Assembly: GCA_905176665.1 (NCBI GenBank) | Contig: CAJINA010000108.1 | Span: 1 to 60,982, forward strand | Reading direction: 5' to 3' | DNA length: 60,982 nucleotides | From: Olavius algarvensis Delta 4 endosymbiont | GTDB taxonomy: Bacteria > Desulfobacterota > Desulfobacteria > Desulfobacterales > CAJINA01 | Translations under genes and position numbers: made by a program | Part shown: piece by piece, positions 1-8,905 of the stretch | Position numbering within the stretch: the stretch's first letter is position 1 | Layout: the number at the start of each line of letters is the position of its first letter | Notes under the pieces: model-generated | Database searches by the model: none | What the model saw: only the letters and a program-made list of their open reading frames with translations | Told to the model about the DNA's origin: nothing

Positions 1-724
1 AGAGGACGACCGCGCGCCATACCCTGGTCTTCTTTTGGGGCCAGGGATGGCGCTTATCGTCTATCTCAAACTGTTTGGGAAGATCTTAACTTTTTCACAT
101 AAGTATTACAAGGACAGGTGGTACCACAAATATTACAAGTACAGGTGGCACCACAAATATTACAAGGACAGGTGGCACCACAAACATTGTTATTACAATA
201 GAACCTGCTTTCGTGATGTTTTCAACCCCTTCTCACACGACGTGACGGTTGTGGTTGAAGATTCAGGGCAGCTGCCGGACTGTGGCCCTGATGAATTATC
301 AATTGTTTTTTCACCGCAGTCTCTAAATTACATATTGCCTGATAGGGATGAACGCGCTTTTGAGATCAGTGTTGAACCCAATGTGGGCAGCAATTGCACT
401 GTTAACATTGCTAACATTGCGGAGCTTGTTATCACCTTTCCCCAGTATGAGCTTGTGCGAGGTGTTCCGCTGCCGGTTTTTGAGGAGGTATATGATGTAT
501 CTAATCCAGATGTCCCCCCTGTGCCGCTAGACAATATAGAGTATACCTGGACCACTTTTAGCTCACCAATTTTAATAGTACTCCAATTATTCATTGATAA
601 TAACACGAAACTTGGAGACTATCAGGTGGAAGCCTATCTCTATGATATAGATTCGAATGAAATTTCTTCTAATATAGCACCTGTAATCGTACGCTCAGGA
701 GTCCCGAATTGGGCTCCTATATGA
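1..724 (+). pseudogene. 3' remnant of a secreted or surface protein gene, frame-broken and cut by the window edge
   Basis: The only long frame (from about 35 to the TGA at 722) is convincing just in its last ~165 residues, an acidic beta-rich stretch starting DVTVVVEDSGQLPD that resembles an extracellular domain of no family I recognise. Before about 225 the sensible reading lies in another frame: positions 90-242 encode a Thr/Gly linker, (T-R/S-TGGTTNI)x3, then VITIEPAFVMFSTP, and stop at 243-245. A third frame (1-99) gives plausible coding ending VWEDLNFFT. The coding signal therefore moves through three frames, which suggests one or two indels in a gene starting upstream of the window. The linker-plus-domain layout is typical of exported proteins, but no signal peptide is visible because the 5' end is missing. 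Function unknown. Confidence 0.5.
108..188 (+). repeat. Three tandem 27-bp units encoding TxTGGTTNI
   Basis: Units start at 108, 135 and 162 and differ by one to a few bases. In the frame beginning at 108 each encodes T-(R/S)-T-G-G-T-T-N-I, a flexible Thr/Gly linker. The other frames give unlikely His/Tyr/Lys-rich peptides. Tandem repeats like this are prone to slippage, which fits the frame break nearby. Confidence 0.75.
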
Positions 725-737
725 TCTGCAGAAAAGA

Positions 738-769
738 GGGTCGGTGTGTGTAAGCCGACCCTTTTTTTT
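738..769 (+). terminator. Intrinsic terminator after the first gene
   Basis: A perfect 7-bp stem, GGGTCGG (738-744) with CCGACCC (755-761), has a 10-nt loop and is followed by eight T residues (762-769). It lies 14 bp after the stop of the upstream coding remnant and is oriented for the + strand. Confidence 0.85.
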
Positions 770-899
770 GCTGCAGTCTTGGCGCATCAGACAGTTTGGT
801 GGGTCGAATTCGAGCTGCAGGTCCACCACCAACTGCCATGGAAATGGCTTCATGAGGAGTTCTGAATTCCAGCCTCGGCTTCCTTCGGGTAATCCTTTA

Positions 900-2714
900 T
901 TAGGCAGGAACATTAACAGGGGTGATTTGTTCTTTTAAGAGCAGATGATAGTACTCGCCTTTTGAGTCGACCAGACTGGCATGGGTGCCTTGTTCCCGTA
1001 TAACTCCGTCGCGTAACAGTATGATGGAATCACACTCCTGAACCGTGGAAAGGCGGTGGGCGATAATGATGGCAAGCCTGCCTTTCATTAGTCTTTGCAT
1101 GGCATCGTGGACCTTTTGTTCCGACTGGGAGTCCATGTAAGATGTCGCTTCATCGAAGATTATCAGGTCCGGGTTAAAGGCAAAGGCCCGGGCTATGCAG
1201 ACCAGTTGTTTCTCGCCGCTGGACAGGGGGCGACCGCCTTGCTCTATGTGGGTGTCCAGGCCGTCGAACTTGTCGAATAAAAAATCACAGTTGGCGTCGT
1301 GCAGGGCTTTTTCAAGCACGGATTCCTGGACAGCCAAAACAGAAGGGCTGATGTTTTCGCGAATACTGCCGGAAAATAGGATGGGGTCCTGCATGACCAG
1401 GGCGAGCCGGTTTCGAATCTCCTTGATCGGTACCCGGTGGTGTGGGTTGTTATTAATGAGAATCTTCCCCCCATCCGGTTGATAGAATCCGGTAACCAAG
1501 TTGATGATAGAGCTTTTCCCGGCACCTGTCTGGCCCACAATACCGATGGAATTTCCCCGGGGAAGATCAAAAGAGATCTGTTTTAAAACGGGTTCTTCTT
1601 TTTTATAAGAAAAATCGACCCGATCAAATGAGAGGGTGTCGATCCTTTTAATTCCCTTTGCTTCCTGGTCAATCGCCGGACTGACGGGATTGATATTCAG
1701 GACTGTGACAATGCGTTCGGCCGATGCAAGCGCATTCTGGAGCAGGTTGAATTTTTCGGATAGTTCCCGCAACGGCCGGAAAAACAGTTTCATGTAGGTC
1801 AAAAAAGCCACCAGTTCCCCCAACGTCAGGGCGTTATCGAGGAATTGAAAGCTGGCCGTCCAGATGATCACCGCCACACTGACCACGCCTAAAAATCCGA
1901 TAAAGGGCATGAAAATCGAATAAGTTTTAATCTGAAACAGGTTGGCTGAAAAATGTTCGAAGTTCAGTTTTCTAAACCGCTGAAAGAAAGAATTCCCGGC
2001 CGCCGATGTCTGGATGATCTTGATGCCGATAATTCCTTCCGAAAAGCTGTGGTTGATTTCAGCGATTTTCTGCCGAATGGTTCTGAATGCTTTACGGGAT
2101 ACTTTTGAGAAGCCGGCAATGGTGACTACGAGAATGGGAATCAGGAGTGAGAGGTAGAGGGCCAGGGTAAAATCAATGGTAAAAAGAATGACCATGATGC
2201 CCGCCATGAGAAAAAGATCCTTAAAAATAAAGATCAAAACGCTGGTAAACATTTCGTTCATGTTTTCAACATCGCCGGCCACGCGGGATACCAGGCGCCC
2301 GCTCGTATTCTGGTCATAAAAGGCGACCTCCAGAAAAGCCATGCGGGAAAAAAGGAGGCAGCGCAGGTTCAGAATGATCTTTTGGCCGGTGTACTCCATA
2401 AAAAGTGTTTGCATGAAATCAAGGCTAAATGCGGTCAGGATAAACAAGGCAAAGAAGATGGCATAGGTTTTAAAAGAGCGAACACTTATCCCGAACAGTT
2501 CTACCCCAACGGTATCTTTTACCGGAACGATAAATCCGTCGAAGGCTTTCTGAATGAGAATGGGCTGCAGCAAATCTAAAAAGGTGACTACAAAAACAAG
2601 AAAAGTGGTAAGGCCCAGCATCCAGGTAAAAGGCTTTATAAAGGGCCAGATAGCTTTGGCGATCTCACGGTTGGCCAGTTTGCTCTCTTTTTCTTCAAAA
2701 GGGGTATCAGGCAT
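900..2714 (-). CDS. ABC exporter half-transporter, catalytic subunit of a heterodimer (MdlB/YheH-like)
   Basis: A 604-residue type I ABC exporter subunit: six-helix membrane domain (about 25-330) then a nucleotide-binding domain. Visible motifs are Walker A GQTGAGKSS, signature LSSGEKQL, Walker B IIFDEATSYMD with the catalytic Glu, and H-loop IIAHRLSTV. Its ATG overlaps the stop of the partner gene by 8 bp (ATGCCTGA), so the two are translationally coupled. The SSGE signature departs from LSGGQ while the partner lacks the catalytic Glu, so one ATP site of the dimer is degenerate, as in MdlAB, BmrCD and TM287/288. The likely role is export of a lipid or hydrophobic compound across the inner membrane; the substrate cannot be read from sequence. 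Confidence 0.92.
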   Translation of the reverse strand: MPDTPFEEKESKLANREIAKAIWPFIKPFTWMLGLTTFLVFVVTFLDLLQPILIQKAFDGFIVPVKDTVGVELFGISVRSFKTYAIFFALFILTAFSLDFMQTLFMEYTGQKIILNLRCLLFSRMAFLEVAFYDQNTSGRLVSRVAGDVENMNEMFTSVLIFIFKDLFLMAGIMVILFTIDFTLALYLSLLIPILVVTIAGFSKVSRKAFRTIRQKIAEINHSFSEGIIGIKIIQTSAAGNSFFQRFRKLNFEHFSANLFQIKTYSIFMPFIGFLGVVSVAVIIWTASFQFLDNALTLGELVAFLTYMKLFFRPLRELSEKFNLLQNALASAERIVTVLNINPVSPAIDQEAKGIKRIDTLSFDRVDFSYKKEEPVLKQISFDLPRGNSIGIVGQTGAGKSSIINLVTGFYQPDGGKILINNNPHHRVPIKEIRNRLALVMQDPILFSGSIRENISPSVLAVQESVLEKALHDANCDFLFDKFDGLDTHIEQGGRPLSSGEKQLVCIARAFAFNPDLIIFDEATSYMDSQSEQKVHDAMQRLMKGRLAIIIAHRLSTVQECDSIILLRDGVIREQGTHASLVDSKGEYYHLLLKEQITPVNVPA

Positions 2715-4434
2715 GGTAGGCCCCCTCGAACTGTTGGACCCGATACGATTCGCGGTAAAAGTGGTCTTGTTCGATTAGTTCCGCATGGGTTCCGGAGTGA
2801 CTGATTTTTCCGTTTTGTAAGATATACACCTGGTCGCAAAAGGCCAGGGCGCTGATCCGGTGGGAGATTATGATAATGGTGGCCGCAAGGTTCATGCGCC
2901 CCAGGCGTGACATCACCTTGGTAGCGGTATCCGTATCCATCTGGCTGATGGGGTCATCCAAGATGATAATTGGCTTTCCAACGATCAGGGTGCGGGCCAG
3001 GGCGATGCGTTGTTTTTGCCCGCCGGAAAGGGTTATCCCGCGTTCACCGACAATTGTTTCCAAACCTTTGTCCATTTTCTGTAAGGTCTGTTCAAGGCTG
3101 CAAACATGTATAACGTTATCCAATGCTGCATCTGAGATCTTTCTGTGCATCAGTATATTTTCTCTGATGGTGCCTGAAAAAAGAAAACTCTCCTGGGGCA
3201 TCAGGGCAATATTGGCTCTTAAAAAATCCAGATCGATCGTCTTGATACCGGAGTTTTCCAACAGAATTTTCCCTTGATCAACATCGTAAAGTCTGGGAAT
3301 CAATTGTACCAAACTGGTCTTGCCGGATCCGGGCGGGCCGCTGATACCCACTTTCGATCCCTGGGTAATATCAAGATTAACGTTGGATAGAATCGGTTTA
3401 CCGCCGTTGTAGGAAAATTCAATATCTTCGAAACATATGTTACCTGATAATGAGTTCAGGCTTACCGGTTGAACCGGACTGACAACAGCGGGTTTGGAGT
3501 CCAAAAGCGTATTGATTCTTTTCAAAGAGGCCATGCCGCGCTGGTAAAGGTTTGTCATCCAGCCGATGGCAATGATGGGCCAGGCCAAAAGACCCAGATA
3601 TTGTAAAAAAGCCACCAGCTCACCGGTTGTGAGGGATTGCTGCATGACGAGAAATCCGCCGTAAAAGATGACCACCAGGGTTGAAAGATTGAAAAAAAGG
3701 CCGAGCATGGGCCGCAGGAGCGCGGTAATCACTGCGCGTTTGAGATTTTTTTTGAAATAGTCTTTTGAGGCGGTACCGACCTTGTCGGATATGATGTTTT
3801 CAAAATTAAAAACCTTGATAATGCGAATGCCAAGGAAACTTTCCCTTACAATTTCGGTTAGTGCTGAGAAAGATTCCTGCGCCGTGGTGTGGTGCAGGTG
3901 CATTTTCTTTCCAAGGGTCCGGGTCACGTAGATGAGAAACGGCATGGGGATCATGGCAATGGCGGTCAGTTTGGGATGTGTCCATGCCATGATAGCCAGC
4001 GTGGTGCCGCCTAATAGAATGGTGTCCACAAGCGCAATGAGGCCAAACCCGAAGGCCATGCGGACATGATTGATATCGCTCGTCGCGTGGGCCATGATAT
4101 CGCCTGTTTTGACTTTGTCATAAAAGGCCGAATCCATTTTCAGAACATGATCAAATAGGGCATCCCTAATTCCGCGTTCCACATCCCGGGCGCTTCCCAT
4201 GAGAAGGTTGCGCCAGCAATATCTCAAAATGGTCATCCCAAGGCCTAACAGAATAATATAGAGGCATTGATACACCAGGCGGCTGCGCTCGAAGGTGTCA
4301 GTGCTCAAGGTGTCGATGGCCCCTTTTACGATTTGGGGAATTATTAGTTGGGCGCCATCCACGATGATCATAAAAAGAATGCCCAGCATAATTTTGAGGG
4401 CGTTTTTTCTAAAATATGGATAAATGAGTTCCAA
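2707..4434 (-). CDS. ABC exporter half-transporter with degenerate Walker B (MdlA/YheI-like)
   Basis: A 575-residue partner of the following gene: membrane domain (about 10-300), Walker A GPPGSGKTS, canonical signature LSGGQKQR, and Walker B IIILDDPISQMD, in which Asp replaces the catalytic Glu. That Asp is the hallmark of the non-hydrolysing half of heterodimeric exporters. The start is taken as TTG at 4434 (protein MELIYPYF) because GGAG lies 6 nt upstream and no in-frame ATG occurs until residue 16. It is the first gene of the two-gene operon; the ~225 bp upstream (4435-4660) contains no gene I can support. Confidence 0.92.
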   Translation of the reverse strand: MELIYPYFRKNALKIMLGILFMIIVDGAQLIIPQIVKGAIDTLSTDTFERSRLVYQCLYIILLGLGMTILRYCWRNLLMGSARDVERGIRDALFDHVLKMDSAFYDKVKTGDIMAHATSDINHVRMAFGFGLIALVDTILLGGTTLAIMAWTHPKLTAIAMIPMPFLIYVTRTLGKKMHLHHTTAQESFSALTEIVRESFLGIRIIKVFNFENIISDKVGTASKDYFKKNLKRAVITALLRPMLGLFFNLSTLVVIFYGGFLVMQQSLTTGELVAFLQYLGLLAWPIIAIGWMTNLYQRGMASLKRINTLLDSKPAVVSPVQPVSLNSLSGNICFEDIEFSYNGGKPILSNVNLDITQGSKVGISGPPGSGKTSLVQLIPRLYDVDQGKILLENSGIKTIDLDFLRANIALMPQESFLFSGTIRENILMHRKISDAALDNVIHVCSLEQTLQKMDKGLETIVGERGITLSGGQKQRIALARTLIVGKPIIILDDPISQMDTDTATKVMSRLGRMNLAATIIIISHRISALAFCDQVYILQNGKISHSGTHAELIEQDHFYRESYRVQQFEGAYHA

Positions 4435-4660
4435 AACTGCTCCAACGTTCGTAGAAAAAGTTACTCTCTATAGCCCCTTATGGGCACCAGCCCTAAAAAT
4501 TAACCATTTCTTAAAATATTTCAATACAGGTGAGTCTGGGGCGGGCCGTGCTTAGTAATAGATAATAATATAATGGCAGAGATCATGCCCGTCAGGATGG
4601 TATTGATGGGCCTATCTCTATGGGGAAAACGCAATGTAAAGGCAACAACTGCAACATGGA

Positions 4661-5512
4661 CTAATAAATATCGTAGGTTAACATTTGCAGGCGGTCTTGT
4701 CGTTTTATCTGGACGACGGTATTGGAAGCGGCTCGCAAACCCTCGAAGAGGGTGGCCACATCATTAGCCGAGGTGACCGGTTTGCCGGCTACCAGGGTTA
4801 ACACGTCCCCATTACGCAAGCCCAGTATCCGGAAGATGGAATTTGGCCAGAGAGTTGTCACCAACAGCCCGGCATATTGATCGTTCTCAGTGTAACGGGT
4901 AAGCCCGGCCGGGTTCATGAGATAACTGATATCGCGGGTTGCCTGCTCGAAGAGGGAACGATCGAGGGCGATCCTCCGTTCGGGAAGGTCGCCTATATCG
5001 GGATCGATGTTGTCCGGCTCCTCCACGGGCAGACTGGCCATTTTAAGGACTTCATTCCTACCGTTGGCAATGAGGACCACTGCCTCCCTGGTGACCCGTT
5101 TGACGATTGCCTTCCGGATCGAAGCTCCCGGGCGATATAGGCCCTGCTTTCGTGTTTCGATATCTTCAATCACGGCATAAGTATGCCGGTTGCTTTCATC
5201 ATTAACCGTGCCCCATAGTTTGAGTTTCAAGTTGGTGGGTTTGAGGTGAGCGAGATCGATTTGGATTGGCCCCTTTGTCCTCTTCTCTGCTCTGAACAGG
5301 TCCCGGTTTTTAATTTCCGCATAGTCTTGAAACTTTGGTATAGCGGTATCGGTCCCGGTAGGGTTGGTTTGCAGGGTTTTTTCAAGGGCTGGCACTATTT
5401 CGAACAAGGCTGCGGTAATCGTAGAGTATATAACCTCCCCACAGAAAACTATGGCGCTTAGCAGCACCAGGTTCAAGATAATGACGGTGTCACGGTTCAG
5501 GGCCATATTCAA
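4661..5512 (-). CDS. GspC-like protein, orphan paralogue outside the main gsp operon
   Basis: A 283-residue inner-membrane protein: short cytoplasmic N-terminus, one membrane helix (about 10-30), an HR-type periplasmic domain (NRDLF, KLWGT, YAVIED), and a C-terminal PDZ domain (FRILGLRNGDVLTLVAGKPV). It is a clear paralogue of the GspC at 10943-11788: the blocks LKLWGTV, TYAVIED, QGLYRPG, LGLRNGDVLT and RLQMLTY recur in the same order and the lengths differ by two residues. GspC links the inner-membrane platform to the secretin GspD and may help choose substrates. This copy stands alone, divergent from an OmpA-type gene 288 bp away, so it may supply an alternative connector. It ends with TAG. 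Confidence 0.85.
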   Translation of the reverse strand: MNMALNRDTVIILNLVLLSAIVFCGEVIYSTITAALFEIVPALEKTLQTNPTGTDTAIPKFQDYAEIKNRDLFRAEKRTKGPIQIDLAHLKPTNLKLKLWGTVNDESNRHTYAVIEDIETRKQGLYRPGASIRKAIVKRVTREAVVLIANGRNEVLKMASLPVEEPDNIDPDIGDLPERRIALDRSLFEQATRDISYLMNPAGLTRYTENDQYAGLLVTTLWPNSIFRILGLRNGDVLTLVAGKPVTSANDVATLFEGLRAASNTVVQIKRQDRLQMLTYDIY

Positions 5513-5800
5513 TTATTGAAAGGATACAATAGACCTGTCAAGTTGGATCAGGGGCGTTTCTCGATAACTTATTGGAAACACATATATTACAGGCGTATTT
5601 TTCTGTCTTTGCAGATTTTTAAAGGCCCCTGGTTTTCTTGCCATAGTTTTATATAGACCGGAAGAATTGCCTTGCCTATCCAATCCAAATACGCCATAGT
5701 TTTTATTTAAATGTCAGGGGTATACGCATAACAGGAAGTGGCGGCCCATGGCATAACCGGGCCGGCGCCGGCCGACCCTTTCTTTCGAGGAGAACATCGC

Positions 5801-7000
5801 ATGCTGAGATTGACAGCCCTAATTGCAGGGTTGCTGCTGATTTTCACACAGGTCAGTATCGCCGATACGGTGGTGTTGCGAAATGGAGACCTTTTCCAGG
5901 GCAAGGTTCAAAACCAGGATTTCGAGATCAGAGCACCTTTTGGTGCCGTCACTATCCGCAATGGTATGGTCAAGGGACTTTTTATGCGCAGCAGCGAAAT
6001 GGATAATGACGAGATCCAGACCATAAACAATGACTACTTTTCCGGGAAGCTTCGCACGGAAACCATATCGTTCCGAACAACCGCCGGCTACACGCTCGAC
6101 TTCCAGCCGGCCGAAATCAGGAATGTTCAATTCGACGGCACCGGTGTTTCCAGGGAATACGACACGGCCCTGTTATTTATGCATAATGGCGACAAGTTTT
6201 CGGGACGGCCCGTGGCGACCGATCTACGGTTGAACACGGCCTATGAGGAAAAAACAATCCGGATGGATACCCTGGCGCGACTGGATCTTGTGGCTCCCGG
6301 CCAACACGCGGCAACCGTGCACCTAAATGACGGCAGCCGCTTTGCCGGTGTGTTGATGGAAGCGCGCCTGCAGGTTAAAACCGATTCACTGGGGGTCATC
6401 TCGGTATGTGTCTCCAAACTGAAAAGGGTTCAGTTCAATGTCAAAAAACTGATCGTTCGGCAGGCGGCGTCAATCCGGGGGATCCTGGATTCGGACAGCG
6501 ACGGTACGCCGGATACACGCGATGAGTGCCCCGACACGGCCTGTGGATTTATGACCGACGATGTCGGCTGCCGCCTCCAGAGCGATACAGATAAGGATGG
6601 CGTGGATGATTCGCTGGATCAGTGTGCGGGAACGCCGATCGGGGCGCAGACAGATACCAACGGCTGCTGGGTGATCCAGGCTGCGTTATTTGAATTGAAC
6701 AAGGCAGATATTAGCCCCGAATCTCACAGCTACCTGGATGAAGTTGTCTGGATACTGGAGCGCAATCCCGACTTAAAGGTCGAGATCCAGGGGCACGCGG
6801 ATAAGAGTGGCTCCGCCGCGTACAACCTGAAACTCACCCAGGCCCGAGCCAAATCCGTCGCGGCCTATATTGTCAGCAAGGGGATCGCCAAGGATCGTCT
6901 AAAGGCCGTAGGCTATGGGTTTTCCCAGCCCAAGGCCACCAATGATACCGAAGAAGGGCGGGCCTTGAACCGCCGGGTAGAACTGGTTCCTATCCGCTGA
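5801..7000 (+). CDS. OmpA-family peptidoglycan-binding protein with four N-terminal beta repeats and thrombospondin type 3 repeats
   Basis: The start is ATG 5801, preceded by CGAGGAG; an upstream in-frame start would bury the signal peptide (MLRLTALIAGLLLIFTQVSIA). The 399-residue product has four degenerate ~42-residue repeats (about 22-62, 68-111, 122-163, 170-212) with the pattern NGDxFxGxV...aromatic/hydrophobic...I.RI. Two Asp-rich calcium-binding type 3 repeats follow (DSDSDGTPDTRDECPDT and DTDKDGVDDSLDQC, 231-277), then an OmpA C-terminal domain (about 294-399) with the peptidoglycan-binding signature GHADKSGSAAYNLKLTQARA. There is no eight-stranded OmpA barrel, so it is probably periplasmic or outer-membrane associated and tethers something to the cell wall. 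It is divergent from the orphan gspC. Confidence 0.85.
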   Translation: MLRLTALIAGLLLIFTQVSIADTVVLRNGDLFQGKVQNQDFEIRAPFGAVTIRNGMVKGLFMRSSEMDNDEIQTINNDYFSGKLRTETISFRTTAGYTLDFQPAEIRNVQFDGTGVSREYDTALLFMHNGDKFSGRPVATDLRLNTAYEEKTIRMDTLARLDLVAPGQHAATVHLNDGSRFAGVLMEARLQVKTDSLGVISVCVSKLKRVQFNVKKLIVRQAASIRGILDSDSDGTPDTRDECPDTACGFMTDDVGCRLQSDTDKDGVDDSLDQCAGTPIGAQTDTNGCWVIQAALFELNKADISPESHSYLDEVVWILERNPDLKVEIQGHADKSGSAAYNLKLTQARAKSVAAYIVSKGIAKDRLKAVGYGFSQPKATNDTEEGRALNRRVELVPIR

Positions 7001-7132
7001 TTGCCTGCCAAAGCGCATTTCGCCTGAAGTTCGTATAGGTGTAGGTGGATGGCGTGGCGTACTATGTGAGAATTAGAGAATGTGATTTGAATGTATTGGA
7101 TAACCGCTAGCATCACTCAATAGCCATGAAGC

Positions 7133-8884
7133 CTACTTGGCGGCGACCCGCAAAACTTCTTCGAAAGTCGTCTGCCCCTGCAGTACTTTCTCAATCCCAT
7201 CCTCACGTAAAGTAATCATGGCCTGTCGTTGGGCAGCGGATTGAATTTGATTGGAGTCGAAAGCTGTCAGGATCAGTCTTTTGATGTTCTCATCCAGTTG
7301 GAGCACTTCAAAAATGCCCATGCGGCCCCGGAAGCCGGAATGGAAACACTGCTCGCAGCCGACCGCCTTGTAGATTTGGCTGTCTTGCAGGTGCGCAGTT
7401 TCCAACCCCAGACTCTCCAGCATGGAACTACCCGGCATAAAGGGCGTCTTGCAGTGATCGCACAGGACGCGTACCAGGCGTTGGGCCATGATGGCCAGGA
7501 CCGAAGAGGAAATCAAAAAGGGCTCCACCCCGATATCCACCAGGCGGGTAACAGCGCTGGCCGAGTCGTTGGTGTGGAGGGTCGAGAACACCAGGTGCCC
7601 GGTGAGGGCCGATTGGACGGCAATTTCGGCAGTCTCCTGGTCGCGGATTTCGCCCACCAGGATCACATCGGGGTCCTGCCGCACGATGGAACGCAGCCCC
7701 TTGGCAAAGGTCAGTTCGATCTTGGGATTGACCTGGATCTAGCTGATGCCTTTGATCTGGTATTCAACCGGATCTTCAATGGTGATGATGTTGACGCCCG
7801 GTTTGTTGATGGTCGATAGGACCGAGTAGAGCGTGGTGGTCTTGCCGCTGCCGGCGGGACCGGTCACCAGGACGATGCCGTTGGGGGCCGTTATGAGTTG
7901 TTCCATTGCGGTGAAAGCCTGGTCGGACAGGCCCAGTTCGGTGAGTTCCAAAAGGGAACTGGTCTTGTTCAAAAGCCTCAGGACAACCCGTTCCCCAAAC
8001 GAGGTGGGGATGGTCGACACCCGAATGTCGATCTTCTGGTTGACGATGCCGACTTCCATGCGGCCGTCCTGAGGCAGACGTTTTTCAGCGATGTCCAGCT
8101 TGGCCATGATCTTGATCCGGGAGATCAGGGCCGCCTGGACCCACTTGGGCGGCGAGACCAGGTCATAGAGAATGCCGTCCACCCGGTGGCGGACCTTGAA
8201 GCCTTCATCGTATGGTTCGATGTGTATATCGCTGGCCCCGGCCTTGATCGATTGGGTCAGGATGTTGTTGACCAGCTTGATGATGGGGGCATCCCCGACA
8301 TCGTCGGTCAGGTCAGCGGCAGATTCTACTTCGTCAATCGCAATGGTGCCGGTGTCCTCCATATCCTGGACCAGTTGCTCGGCGCTATCGCGCTTTAAGT
8401 CATACATCATGCTGATGGCTTCCAGGATGGTGCTGCGGTTGGCAAAGACAACCTGATATGCGTCGGCATCGATCATGCGCACCAGATCGTCGAGGGCCGG
8501 GAAGGCGGCCGGCGAGTTGATCGCGATGACGACACCGGCTTGATCCTTGCCGTTCGGGGTCCGTCCGGCAACGTCGTTGCCGGTATCATCCGGTTCAGCA
8601 GTCATCAAGGGAATAAGCAGGTGCTTCTTGAGAAAATGAATCGGGACGAGATCGGTAAAATCATCCTGAATATTTTCGAGAGTAAGCTCCGGCCAGAAAG
8701 GCAGCTGGTAGCGGGAGCTGAAGGTTTCCAGCAGTTCACCTTCGGGAATCAGTTTTCTTTTTACCAGAAGATCAGCCAGGTCCTCGTTATCCATAGCCTG
8801 CAGCTTGCGAGCCTCGTTGAGGAAATCGGCCGAAGATCCCGGTTGCCTGCCCAGCGCTTCTAGTAAGGTCTTTTCCATGTTCAT
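7133..8884 (-). pseudogene. gspE: Type II secretion ATPase GspE, interrupted by an in-frame TAG
   Basis: Read through, the gene gives a normal-length (~583-residue) GspE: N-terminal MshEN/T2SSE_N-like domain (about 25-110), Walker A GPAGSGKTTT (342-351), Asp box IITIEDPVEYQ, Walker [12 protein letters not shown], His box [10 protein letters not shown], and a zinc tetracysteine motif (CDHC...CEQC). Codon 382 (7739-7741) is TAG between KGIS and [14 protein letters not shown], at a point where the family normally has Gln, so one CAG-to-TAG change explains it. Both halves are otherwise intact and in one frame. The second half could reinitiate only inside the ATPase core (ATG-like start near 7684), so a separate functional product is unlikely. 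It is the last gene of the gsp operon. The TAG may be a real mutation or a base-call error. Confidence 0.88.
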
Positions 8885-8905
8885 AACCAGGGATTCCGGC
8901 GGCGG

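Noticed and set aside
35..245. His/Tyr/Lys-rich N-terminus of the first frame as a metal-binding repeat protein.
   Set aside because: The same bases read in the +1 frame give a regular Thr/Gly linker typical of exported proteins, so the His-rich reading is a frame artefact.
7739..7741. TAG in gspE as a pyrrolysine codon.
   Set aside because: TAG is a frequent genuine stop in this window (both gspC genes, gspD, gspG, gspI, holB, the GlmS-like gene, the PBP, ftsK), no pyl genes are present, and the family residue at this place is Gln. A mutation or base error is simpler.
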